Assembly: GCA_937121005.1 (NCBI GenBank)
Contig: CAKZKB010000486.1
Location: 1 to 13,864 of the forward strand
DNA length: 13,864 nucleotides
DNA from: an uncultured cyanobacterium
GTDB lineage: Bacteria; Cyanobacteriota; Cyanobacteriia; Cyanobacteriales; Geitlerinemataceae
Reading direction: 5' to 3'
How positions within the stretch are numbered: position 1 is the first letter of the stretch; each line of letters begins with the position of its first letter. The notes under the pieces are model-generated. The model saw only the letters and a program-made list of their open reading frames with translations, was not told where the DNA came from and ran no database searches. Shown piece by piece: positions 1-6,204 of the stretch. The position numbers and the translations under genes were made by a program.

Positions 1-159
1 GGCGGTGGCTTCCACATCAGCATCGTCTTTAAAGGATAAATCGTAGTAGAAATCGGCGCAACCGCCGGGAGTGACGCGCACCCACAGCAAGGGATCGCCG
101 TCTTGTTTGGACTGGAGGCGGCGAATTTCTCGGGCAGCAGCAGGAGTCAGAACAATCAC
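1..159 (-). CDS. IscA/HesB-like iron-sulfur cluster A-type carrier, N-terminal part
   Basis: Partial gene: 53 codons are visible and the 3' end lies beyond the left edge. The peptide opens MIVLTPAAAREIRRLQ, the usual start of the HesB/IscA/SufA family, and has GGCADFYYDL with Cys34 where the family carries its first metal-binding cysteine (usually in GGCSG). A-type carriers bind a [2Fe-2S] or [4Fe-4S] cluster and pass it to apoproteins in the cytoplasm; the other two cysteines would be off the window. The start is GTG, chosen because it gives the family-typical first residue; there is no clear Shine-Dalgarno. It is divergent from aas. A degraded copy of its first 13 codons lies 64 bp upstream. 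Family assignment is fairly safe, but which paralogue is unclear. Confidence 0.8.
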   Translation of the reverse strand, partial: MIVLTPAAAREIRRLQSKQDGDPLLWVRVTPGGCADFYYDLSFKDDADVEATA

Positions 160-184
160 GTATAGATAGGACGTTGTGTCGTCA

Positions 185-224
185 GCGAATTTTTTGGACA
201 GTAGCAGGAGTCAGAACGATCGCG
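185..224 (-). repeat. Imperfect duplicate of the 5' end of the IscA-like gene
   Basis: This 40-bp stretch matches 121-160, the start of the adjacent gene, at 34 of 40 positions at a fixed offset of 64 bp. Read on the minus strand it encodes IVLTPATVQKIR followed directly by TGA, against IVLTPAAAREIR in the intact gene. It has no start codon in the right place and stops after 12 codons, so it looks like a relic of a partial tandem duplication rather than a gene. Confidence 0.7.
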
Positions 225-342
225 ATCGCGTTTCGTCTAGTGTCGATCGTACCTCATCAGGGGAGCATTGGATCGCCGTAGAAAAAGGCTCGCCGTCTTG
301 TGGCGATCGCGTTTGCGACTCCCCCCCGATCGCGCCGTGAAA

Positions 343-403
343 CTGTCACACAATCTGTCACACTTTCCAAAAAGTACAGTCAATATTAGAGTTGTACTAT
401 AAC
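343..403 (+). promoter_or_regulatory. Putative aas promoter/operator region
   Basis: The stretch holds a direct repeat TGTCACAC at 344-351 and 356-363 (period 12). It also holds a 6-bp inverted repeat, AGTACA (373-378) and TGTACT (393-398), separated by 14 bp. A -10-like TATAAC sits at 398-403, about 24 bp before the aas start codon; no good -35 is seen. AGTAC/GTACT half-sites resemble published cyanobacterial LexA boxes, but those have much closer spacing, so the regulator is unknown. Confidence 0.35.
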
Positions 404-426
404 AACGGGCTTGGTAGGTTGTACCG

Positions 427-2412
427 ATGAATTTCCCTATCCCTGCTGCCACTGACGATCGCGATCGCGCCAATCTCGCCTCGCGAGTGGACTATCCTGG
501 AGTCGAGAGTTTCCCCGAAATCTGGCCGATCGCGGCTAAAAAGTTTGCTGATATCGTCGCTTTGCGCGATCCCCACAGCAAGCCAGAGGCGAAACTGACC
601 TTTTCCCAACTGTACCAAAATATCCGTCAGTTCGCGGCGGGAATGCAAGCGTTAGGCGTGCGCTGGGATGGAACTGGCGATCCGCCGCGCGTAGCGTTGT
701 TTTCGGATAACAGTCCGCGCTGGATGGTGGCCGACCAAGGCATTATGATGGCGGGAGGAGCCGATGCGGTGCGATCGTCCCAAGCCGATCGCGATGAGTC
801 GATTTATATCTTACAAAACAGCGAAAGTGTTGGCTTGGTTGTCGAAGATATAAAAACGCTGAAAAAGTTACAGTCCAGCGACGAATTTGCGGGTTTACCT
901 CTCCAGTGGGTCGTTTTGCTGTCCGATGAAGAACCACCAAAAGACAGCGCGATCGAGATTCTCAACTACTCGCAGTTGATGGAACGGGGATCGCAAACGG
1001 AACTGGAAACGCCGCCATCGAAGGGCGATACTCTGGCAACCCTACTCTATACATCGGGGACAACGGGTAAGCCAAAAGGCGTGTACATCACCCATGCCAA
1101 TTTGCTGTATCAGATTGCGACAATTCCGACGATCGTCCAACCCGAACCCGGCGATCGCTTCTTGTCCATTCTTCCGACATGGCATACATTTGGACGGACG
1201 ATCGAGTATTTTGGTCTCTCCCAAGGCTGGACGCAAATTTATACCTCGATCCGCTACTTCAAGCGCGATTTAACCGAATTTAAGCCCCATTACATGGTTG
1301 GGGTTCCGCGAATTTGGGAAGCGATTTACGAAGGCATTCGCAAACAGTTGCGCGACCAACCGGAAAACAAACAAAAACTAGCGAATTTCTTCCTCAGCAA
1401 TTCCGAAAAATATATCAAATATCGGCGAATTTGTCAAGGCCTCAACCCAGATTTAAACCCCATTTCTGGGGGGCAAAAGTTAGTCGCCCGTACCAAAATG
1501 TCGCTGTTGGCCCCCATTCACCAATTGGGCGATCGCGCCGTTTACCGGAAAATGCGCGAAGCCGCTTTCGGGGGCAATATTAAGGGTCTCGTCAGTGGTG
1601 GCGGTTCTTTAGCCATGCACGTTGAGGACTTTTACGAGATAATTAATATCCCCTTACTCGTCGGATATGGATTAACCGAAACCTCCCCCGTGCTATCGGC
1701 GCGACGCGACTGGCACAATCTTAAAGGATCCTCGGGCAAACCCCTACCGGGAACCGAACTCAAAATCGTCGATCCCGAAACTCGGACTCCCCTCAAAGCT
1801 GGCGAAAAAGGGGCCATTTTGGCGCGGGGGCCGCAAATTATGACCGGATACTTCCGCAACCCGGAAGCGACGCAAAAGGCGATCGACTCCGAAGGATGGT
1901 TCGATACCGGAGATCTGGGACTTCTCAGTACCGATAACGACCTGTTTATCACCGGACGCTCCAAAGATACCATCGTCCTCACCAACGGCGAAAATATCGA
2001 ACCCCAACCCATCGAAGATGCTTGCGTTCGCAGTGCGTATATCGACCAAATGATGCTGGTGGGGCAAGATCGCAAGCAACTCGGAGCCCTGATCGTCCCG
2101 GATCTAGACGCACTGCAAAAATGGGCCCAGGGCGAAAAATTGTACCTCAACGTTCCGGACGTACCCCCCAACGACGGGAACTTACCCAAGGTCGATCTCG
2201 ACGACAAGCGAGTGCGCGACTTGTTCCGTAAAGAACTCGATCGCGAAGTCCGCGATCGTCCCGGTTTCCGAGGCGACGATCGCATCGGCCCCTTTGCGTT
2301 GCTGCGCGAACCGTTTACCATCGACAATGGGATGCTCACCCAGACGCTAAAAATGAAGCGACCTGTGATAACGGAGCGCTATCGCGATACAATCGAGTCG
2401 ATCTACGAGTAA
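427..2412 (+). CDS. aas: Long-chain acyl-ACP synthetase / fatty acid-CoA ligase family (AMP-forming)
   Basis: The 661-residue product belongs to the ANL (acyl-adenylate) superfamily. Such enzymes activate a fatty acid with ATP to acyl-AMP, then transfer it to a thiol. In cyanobacteria the single homologue (Slr1609 type) loads free fatty acids onto acyl carrier protein and recycles fatty acids released from membrane lipids. Visible motifs: the phosphate-binding loop YTSGTTGKPKG at 208-218, GYGLTE at 413-418, GWFDTGDLG from 490 with the ribose-binding Asp496, the hinge region GRSKDTIVLTNGENIEP from 510, and a C-terminal TLKMKR with Lys642 as the likely A10 lysine. Length matches cyanobacterial Aas. 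The Shine-Dalgarno is weak. The ylqD-family gene follows after 59 bp and may be co-transcribed. Acyl-ACP rather than acyl-CoA specificity is inferred from the lineage. Confidence 0.93.
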   Translation: MNFPIPAATDDRDRANLASRVDYPGVESFPEIWPIAAKKFADIVALRDPHSKPEAKLTFSQLYQNIRQFAAGMQALGVRWDGTGDPPRVALFSDNSPRWMVADQGIMMAGGADAVRSSQADRDESIYILQNSESVGLVVEDIKTLKKLQSSDEFAGLPLQWVVLLSDEEPPKDSAIEILNYSQLMERGSQTELETPPSKGDTLATLLYTSGTTGKPKGVYITHANLLYQIATIPTIVQPEPGDRFLSILPTWHTFGRTIEYFGLSQGWTQIYTSIRYFKRDLTEFKPHYMVGVPRIWEAIYEGIRKQLRDQPENKQKLANFFLSNSEKYIKYRRICQGLNPDLNPISGGQKLVARTKMSLLAPIHQLGDRAVYRKMREAAFGGNIKGLVSGGGSLAMHVEDFYEIINIPLLVGYGLTETSPVLSARRDWHNLKGSSGKPLPGTELKIVDPETRTPLKAGEKGAILARGPQIMTGYFRNPEATQKAIDSEGWFDTGDLGLLSTDNDLFITGRSKDTIVLTNGENIEPQPIEDACVRSAYIDQMMLVGQDRKQLGALIVPDLDALQKWAQGEKLYLNVPDVPPNDGNLPKVDLDDKRVRDLFRKELDREVRDRPGFRGDDRIGPFALLREPFTIDNGMLTQTLKMKRPVITERYRDTIESIYE

Positions 2413-2471
2413 GATCTTCGCACTGGGGGTCGGCCTGCCGATCGCCCATTACCCACTACCCCTTTATCGAA

Positions 2472-2912
2472 ATGCCCGATACGCTCACAGTCAAACGACT
2501 GATAAATGTAAAAGCGATCGTCACCGAGCGCTGGAAAGACGACGCACAAAAGCAGTTGCAAGCCCAACTCGATCGCCTCGATAGTAGACTGCAACAACTG
2601 GAAATGCAAGGACAACGCATGGTCGCCGAGTTACAAAAGCAAGGCGGAACCACTTCCATGGAGCGCACTCAGCAGCAAATTGGCGCGATCGAGAACCAAC
2701 TCAACCAAAATAAAAGCAAGTTGCTCGAGCAAAAAAATCAAATTCTCCAGCAACTCCAGCAGGTGCAAACCCTAGAAATGGGCCAGGAAGTCAGCCAAGG
2801 GCAAATCGAAAGCCTGTTCGAGCTCAAACAGGGCGATAATTTAGTCGAGAAAATGCGTATCGAAATCCTCCTGCACGATGGGATCGTCCAGGAAATTCGC
2901 GGGGAATTTTAG
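2472..2912 (+). CDS. YlqD family coiled-coil protein
   Basis: The product has 146 residues and resembles the YlqD family, which is conserved in cyanobacteria and Firmicutes and has no established function. The N-terminal 20 residues (TLTVKRLINVKAIVTERWK) form the typical strand-rich opening. Residues 22-110 are Gln- and Glu-rich with few helix breakers, consistent with a long coiled coil. The last 35 residues (LKQGDNLVEK...GIVQEIRGEF) form a small strand-rich tail. No signal peptide or membrane segment is seen, so it is probably cytoplasmic. It lies 59 bp after aas on the same strand with no obvious terminator between, so an operon is plausible. There is no recognisable ribosome binding site before the ATG. 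Confidence 0.75.
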   Translation: MPDTLTVKRLINVKAIVTERWKDDAQKQLQAQLDRLDSRLQQLEMQGQRMVAELQKQGGTTSMERTQQQIGAIENQLNQNKSKLLEQKNQILQQLQQVQTLEMGQEVSQGQIESLFELKQGDNLVEKMRIEILLHDGIVQEIRGEF

Positions 2913-2921
2913 AGGGATTAG

Positions 2922-2948
2922 GGATTAGGTGCTAGACAATCCTAATCC
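2922..2948. repeat. Inverted repeat after ylqD-family gene
   Basis: GGATTAGG (2922-2929) pairs with CCTAATCC (2941-2948) across an 11-nt loop. A tandem GGGATTA GGGATTA begins at 2914. There is no T-tract, so it is a weak terminator candidate. It abuts the stronger palindrome at 2951. Confidence 0.4.
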
Positions 2949-2950
2949 TC

Positions 2951-2975
2951 GTATGGTGGGCATTGCCCACCATAC
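2951..2975. repeat. Interspersed palindrome (GTATGGTGGGC arms, ATT loop)
   Basis: This is a perfect 25-bp inverted repeat: 11-bp arms GTATGGTGGGC and GCCCACCATAC around ATT. GTGGGCATTGCCCAC-type palindromes are a familiar dispersed repeat in cyanobacterial genomes. It lies between the convergent ylqD-family gene and the truncated toxin, where its transcript hairpin could end transcription from both sides, although no U-tract follows. It marks the point where the toxin gene loses its 3' end. Confidence 0.7.
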
Positions 2976-2977
2976 AA

Positions 2978-3183
2978 CTACTCTTTCATCACTCCCACAG
3001 CCCGCCAGCCTATTCCGACTCTAACAGAATACACGGGCGATCGAGTCTTTAGTTTCTTAAACTCTAGACTTGGATGGGCCGAGTTTTGTTTCCAAAGCCG
3101 ATATTTTTGCGAGCAGTTTGTTTGACGCTTTCAGGTAATGGAGCAAAGCATTTTAGAAAACTTTCTGTTAGTTCAGACTTCAT
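2978..3183 (-). pseudogene. Broken RelE/ParE-type toxin gene (frameshift plus 3' truncation)
   Basis: From the ATG overlapping the antitoxin stop, the frame reads MKSELTESFLKCFAPLPESV and on to TARKN, then leaves register and hits TAG. Shifting frame at the A5 run near 3107-3111 restores YRLWKQNSAHPSLEFKKLK and then SPVYSVRVGIGWRAVGVMKE before TAG. This is the known toxin pattern in which a basic HP.L.FKK segment precedes YSVR...YRAVG. One extra A (A6) would heal the frame. The usual C-terminal strand, ending like WFWIGSHA.YD, is absent: the coding similarity stops at the palindrome at 2951-2975. These toxins are ribosome-dependent mRNA interferases or gyrase inhibitors; this copy should be inactive. 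Confidence 0.8.
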
Positions 3184-3401
3184 AGTTCGTCAAAACCCAT
3201 GACCTTTGTTTGTCCTCGATCGGAATCCTGCAACGCCTGACGTGCTAAGTTATCTAGGGAAGAATTTTGTTCTTGAGATAAAGTCTGTTGCCATTTAAGC
3301 TCGTTTTCGATATCTTCAAGTAACTGCTGGGCGAGTTCATCTTGAAGACGATCTGGCAAGTTTTGGGCTTTTTTAAAAGCCTCTAGTAATAAATCAGTCA
3401 T
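3180..3401 (-). CDS. Antitoxin of a RelE/ParE-type toxin-antitoxin pair
   Basis: This 73-residue helical, acidic protein begins MTDLLLEAFKKAQNLPDRLQ and has the family-typical centre (LAQQLLEDIENELKWQQTLS) and tail (LARQALQDSDRGQTKVMGFDEL). Small proteins of this form are encoded directly upstream of RelE/ParE-type toxins of the HPSLEFKK kind, neutralise them and usually repress the operon. Its TGA overlaps the toxin ATG (ATGA), the standard arrangement. The frame is intact although the toxin is broken. A HIP1 octamer sits 1 bp from the start codon, and no clear Shine-Dalgarno is visible. It follows the HicB-like gene by 69 bp and may share its promoter. Confidence 0.75.
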   Translation of the reverse strand: MTDLLLEAFKKAQNLPDRLQDELAQQLLEDIENELKWQQTLSQEQNSSLDNLARQALQDSDRGQTKVMGFDEL

Positions 3402-3470
3402 CGCGATCGCTCGATTAAAAATGGAGAAGTATCGACATTTTAGGACGAATGTAAACTTTTTGAGAACGGG

Positions 3471-3671
3471 TCAGTTGCAATATTCTTGCTGGCACGATCG
3501 TCCTGCTGGTGCGGGATCTTCTTCCGTAACCATGAGTTGGTAAGCATCGCGGATGTTGTCTTCTAACTCTTCTAAAGTTCGCCCCTGACTGAATACACCG
3601 GGAATCCCTTTCAAGCGACCCACCCACCAACCGCCATCAGTCCAATACTCTAATACGAACGACTGCGGCAT
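3471..3671 (-). CDS. HicB-like antitoxin protein, apparently without a HicA partner
   Basis: The product has 66 residues. The N-terminal 50 match the HicB fold: SFVLEYWTDGGWWVGRLKGI, then PGVFSQGRTLEELEDNIRDA and YQLMV. HicB proteins sequester HicA mRNA-interferase toxins and often bind their own promoter. The last 16 residues (PAPAGRSCQQEYCN and flank) do not resemble the usual HicB C-terminal strand (EIEV-like), so the tail may have changed after a small indel. A strong Shine-Dalgarno (GAGGAGG) lies 6 nt before the ATG, and TATAAT lies about 44 bp upstream. I find no HicA-like reading frame on either side. It is likely an orphan, or a HicB-domain protein working alone. Confidence 0.75.
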   Translation of the reverse strand: MPQSFVLEYWTDGGWWVGRLKGIPGVFSQGRTLEELEDNIRDAYQLMVTEEDPAPAGRSCQQEYCN

Positions 3672-3714
3672 GGAGCCTCCTCATTGCAAAGTGTATCCGT
3701 ACTCTCTAGTCTAC

Positions 3715-3720
3715 ATTATA
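3715..3720 (-). promoter_or_regulatory. -10 element for the HicB/antitoxin operon
   Basis: A perfect TATAAT lies on the minus strand about 44 bp upstream of the HicB-like start codon. At 17 bp spacing the -35 position holds GAAAGC, a poor match, so an activator or a different spacing may be needed. Confidence 0.5.
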
Positions 3721-3813
3721 ACTCGGTACGGGCGACTGCTTTCCGTCCCTGAAAATGTTGGTTTCGAGGGCTGCAAATGGTATTAGAAGCGGCCGCAATC
3801 TCCCCATTGCTAC

Positions 3814-3830
3814 GGTCAACGCCGTTGACC
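3814..3830. promoter_or_regulatory. Palindrome upstream of pdhC (operator-like or dispersed repeat)
   Basis: This is a perfect palindrome with 8-bp arms, GGTCAACG and CGTTGACC, around one C. It lies 48 bp upstream of the extended -10 of pdhC, a suitable place for an operator. GGTCAAC/GTTGACC units are also common dispersed repeats in cyanobacteria, so a regulatory role is unproven. Confidence 0.4.
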
Positions 3831-3877
3831 CCTACAGTCGTCAAACCGAAAACCGAGAACCCAACCTCTCGATCGCG

Positions 3878-3886
3878 TGTTATGAT
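3878..3886 (+). promoter_or_regulatory. Extended -10 promoter of pdhC
   Basis: TGTTATGAT fits the extended -10 form TGnTATnAT and lies 35 bp before the pdhC start codon. No good -35 is visible, as is usual for extended -10 promoters. Confidence 0.45.
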
Positions 3887-3921
3887 GTAAAGCTGGTCTA
3901 CTGTCGATTCGGAATGCCACT

Positions 3922-5196
3922 ATGATTCGCGAAGTATTTATGCCCGCCCTCAGTTCCACCATGACGGAAGGAAAAATTGTGTCTTGGGTGAAGTCACCGG
4001 GAGATAAGGTCGAGAAGGGCGAAACCGTAGTGGTGGTGGAATCGGACAAGGCCGATATGGATGTCGAATCGTTCCACGCGGGGTATTTGGCCGCGATCGT
4101 CGTTGATGCGGGGGGCACGGCCCCAGTTGGGGCCGCGATCGCCCTTTTGGCCGAAAGCGAAGACGAAATGGACGCAGCCAAGCAAAAAGCCAGCGAACTG
4201 GAGTCGGGAACGCCGTCGGAGTCCTCCAGTCCCGCACCGGCCCCCGCACCTTCTACCAACGGGACGCAAGAAGCGGCCGCGGCCCCAGAACGCAAGGGCG
4301 ATCGCGTTATCGCCTCGCCTCGGGCCAAAAAACTGGCCAAAGAACTTAAAGTCGATTTAGCCACTTTGCAAGGAAGCGGCCCCTACGGACGCATTATCGC
4401 CGAAGACGTACAAAGCGCCGCCGGACAAACACCCGCCCCGACAACAACGGCGGCTCCTCCTGCCCCGTCCCCGGCTCCCAGTCCCGCTCCCGCCCCGCGC
4501 CCGACTTCCACTCCCGTCCAACCGGGCCAAGTGGTGGCCATGAATACGCTTCAGCAAGCGGTAGTCCGCAACATGGTCGCCAGCTTGCAGGTTCCCGATT
4601 TCCGCGTCGGTTACACCATTACGACGGACAATTTAGATAAGCTCTACAAGCAGATCAAATCCAAAGGTGTCACCATGACGGCGCTACTGGTCAAAGCAGT
4701 GGCGATCGCGTTACAAAAACATCCGTTGGTGAATGCCAGCTATACGGAAAACGGCATTTCTTATCCGTCGAGTATCAATGTTTCTGTGGCGGTAGCCATG
4801 GGCGATGGCGGTTTAATTACTCCGGTGTTGCAGCAAGCCGATCGCGCTGATATCTATTCCCTGTCGCGCACTTGGAAAGATTTGGTCGATCGCGCTCGCG
4901 CCAAGAAATTGCAGCCGGAAGAATACAATAGCGGCACGTTTACCCTGTCGAACTTGGGGATGTTTGGGGTCGATCGCTTCGATGCCATTTTACCCCCCGG
5001 ACAAGGCGCAATTTTGGCGGTGGGTGCGTCCCGTCCCCAAGTGGTAGCGACGGATGACGGACTTCTCGGAGTCAAACGGCAAATGCAGGTGAATATGACC
5101 AGCGACCACCGTATCATTTACGGTGCTGATGCAGCGGCCTTTTTGAAGGATTTAGCTGACTTAATCGAAAACGATCCGCAGTCGTTGACGCTGTAA
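3922..5196 (+). CDS. pdhC: Dihydrolipoamide acetyltransferase, E2 of the pyruvate dehydrogenase complex
   Basis: The 424-residue E2 transfers the acetyl group from lipoate to CoA and forms the core of the pyruvate dehydrogenase complex. Domain order: a lipoyl domain at about 1-80 with the lipoylated Lys43 in ESDKADMD; an Ala/Pro linker (about 95-122); a peripheral-subunit binding domain at about 128-164 (ASPRAKKLAKEL...GPYGRIIAEDV); a second Ala/Pro linker (166-202); and the acyltransferase domain (205-424). There is one lipoyl domain, as in cyanobacterial and plastid E2. The active-site His396 is in DHRIIYGADA; the usual HxxxDG aspartate is Tyr400 here, which I recall as normal for the plastid/cyanobacterial branch. 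The gene stands alone, with an extended -10 upstream and a hairpin after the stop, consistent with cyanobacterial PDH subunits being scattered. Confidence 0.95.
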   Translation: MIREVFMPALSSTMTEGKIVSWVKSPGDKVEKGETVVVVESDKADMDVESFHAGYLAAIVVDAGGTAPVGAAIALLAESEDEMDAAKQKASELESGTPSESSSPAPAPAPSTNGTQEAAAAPERKGDRVIASPRAKKLAKELKVDLATLQGSGPYGRIIAEDVQSAAGQTPAPTTTAAPPAPSPAPSPAPAPRPTSTPVQPGQVVAMNTLQQAVVRNMVASLQVPDFRVGYTITTDNLDKLYKQIKSKGVTMTALLVKAVAIALQKHPLVNASYTENGISYPSSINVSVAVAMGDGGLITPVLQQADRADIYSLSRTWKDLVDRARAKKLQPEEYNSGTFTLSNLGMFGVDRFDAILPPGQGAILAVGASRPQVVATDDGLLGVKRQMQVNMTSDHRIIYGADAAAFLKDLADLIENDPQSLTL

Positions 5197-5210
5197 AATG
5201 GGCGATCGTT

Positions 5211-5238
5211 CGGGGAGAAGGATATCGTCTTCTCCTCG
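5211..5238 (+). terminator. Hairpin after pdhC, possible terminator
   Basis: CGGGGAGAAG (5211-5220) pairs with CTTCTCCTCG (5229-5238), with one G-U pair and an 8-nt loop, starting 15 bp after the pdhC stop. The following sequence is pyrimidine-rich but lacks a clean T-tract. Confidence 0.45.
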
Positions 5239-5288
5239 ATCTCTCTCATTTGGAAATGTTCGATAGAATTTTATAGGTGCGATCGGCG

Positions 5289-5384
5289 AGAAACCCGGTT
5301 TCTTTAAACCTTACGCTGAGAAACCCGGTTTCTCAAGGGATTAATTTGAATCTTACCTGGAAATGAGCCAGAAACCGGGTTTCT
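5289..5384. repeat. Cluster of three AGAAACCnGGTTTCT palindromes
   Basis: Copies lie at 5289-5303, 5319-5333 and 5370-5384. The first two read AGAAACCCGGTTTCT and are exactly 30 bp apart; the third has the central base G, so it is in the opposite orientation. The middle copy extends to 9-bp arms (TGAGAAACC...GGTTTCTCA). This is a known type of dispersed cyanobacterial palindrome. The cluster fills the space between pdhC and the IS1 element; the third copy ends 21 bp before the IS end. Confidence 0.7.
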
Positions 5385-5405
5385 GAACTCGTGGATAACT
5401 TTCCC

Positions 5406-6177
5406 GGCGTTGGTGAGTGCGTAATGCTCTAGGGGAGAACTGGCACAGTCCCGAACCTTAAGTAGTGCAGTAACAAACGAATGGAGTATTTCAGGACGAT
5501 CGCGGATTTGGAGTAGCAGAGGGTTTTTCGTTTTAAGCGAGCTAAATAATGCCTCAAACGAGTGTTCTCTCCTTCGACTCGGGTCATATAGGTTTTGCTG
5601 ATTAAATGGTCTTCAGGTGCAATATAACTAGGGTAAACTGGATAACCATCTGTCACGTACCAAAAGCTATGCCAGCACCGGATAATTACCCAGAGCTTTT
5701 CAAAGGTTTGACTGGAGCGATCGCCAAGTGTCCACAAGATAATTCCAGGCTTCCAATGGTTAACAACTGTCCAAATCCAAACCTTATTTCGCTTGTTTCC
5801 GACAAAAGTTTGCAGTTCGTCGATTTCGGTAATTTCTGGAATTTCGTCATCGTTCGGTTCGTCAGATAAGTTCTCGGCAGCTTGTTTGACCCAATTGATA
5901 ACTGTCACGTGGTGGAGACCCGTGACGCGGGCGATCGCCCGAAAACCCATGCCATTTACATACATTTCTAGGCATCGTTGCTTGACTTCTGTACTGTACC
6001 CTTTAGATGTCGGAGATTCCACGAATTGATATCCACAGTCTCGACAGCGATAAGACGGCTTACCTCGGCGAAAACCGTTTTTCTTGATACGGGTAGACTC
6101 ACACGCCCGACAGTGCATACGCGATCGCCCCATTGTGACACTTCAGACAGTATAGCATTCTTCTATTCACCAACGCC
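5406..6177 (-). mobile_element. Complete IS1-family insertion sequence, 772 bp
   Basis: The ends are a terminal inverted repeat: both begin GGCGTTGGTGA (5406-5416, and 6177 back to 6167). After a divergent 6-7 nt stretch comes a second matching block, AATGCTnTA. The length of 772 bp is right for IS1 (about 770 bp), and the single transposase frame fills almost all of it. The 9 bp outside each end (AACTTTCCC and GAATCGTAG) do not match, so no target-site duplication remains. The insertion lies between pdhC and the DUF3352 gene and does not visibly break a gene. Confidence 0.85.
5429..6118 (-). CDS. IS1-family transposase (single-frame type)
   Basis: This DDE recombinase of the one-ORF IS1 group common in cyanobacteria joins the parts that in E. 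coli IS1 are InsA and InsB. It starts with a zinc ribbon (C-x2-C ... C-x2-C: MHCRACES and YRCRDCG). A helix-turn-helix follows (FRAIARVTGLHHVTVINWVK). The catalytic core has the first Asp in EIDELQTFVG, the second in YVTDGYPVYP and the Glu in VEGENTRLRHYLARL. I placed the start at the ATG giving MHCRACES, where family members begin; a further ATG five codons upstream (6133) is also in frame. The frame is intact and full length, so the element may be active. Confidence 0.92.
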   Translation of the reverse strand: MHCRACESTRIKKNGFRRGKPSYRCRDCGYQFVESPTSKGYSTEVKQRCLEMYVNGMGFRAIARVTGLHHVTVINWVKQAAENLSDEPNDDEIPEITEIDELQTFVGNKRNKVWIWTVVNHWKPGIILWTLGDRSSQTFEKLWVIIRCWHSFWYVTDGYPVYPSYIAPEDHLISKTYMTRVEGENTRLRHYLARLKRKTLCYSKSAIVLKYSIRLLLHYLRFGTVPVLP

Positions 6178-6204
6178 GAATCGTAGAATGCGCGGCGGTT
6201 CTGC

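Noticed and set aside
1632..2339. A long open frame on the minus strand (235 codons) inside aas
   Set aside because: It is antisense to the strongly conserved aas C-terminal domain, its product is Ser/Arg/Pro-rich without a recognisable domain, and it is explained by codon bias.
3816..4364. Minus-strand open frame of 182 codons over the pdhC start
   Set aside because: It is antisense to the lipoyl and linker regions of E2; the low-complexity Ala/Ser product mirrors the Ala/Pro linker.
5289..5384. Possible CRISPR-like repeat cluster
   Set aside because: Only three short palindromic units, one inverted, with unequal spacing and no cas genes; a dispersed palindrome explains it.
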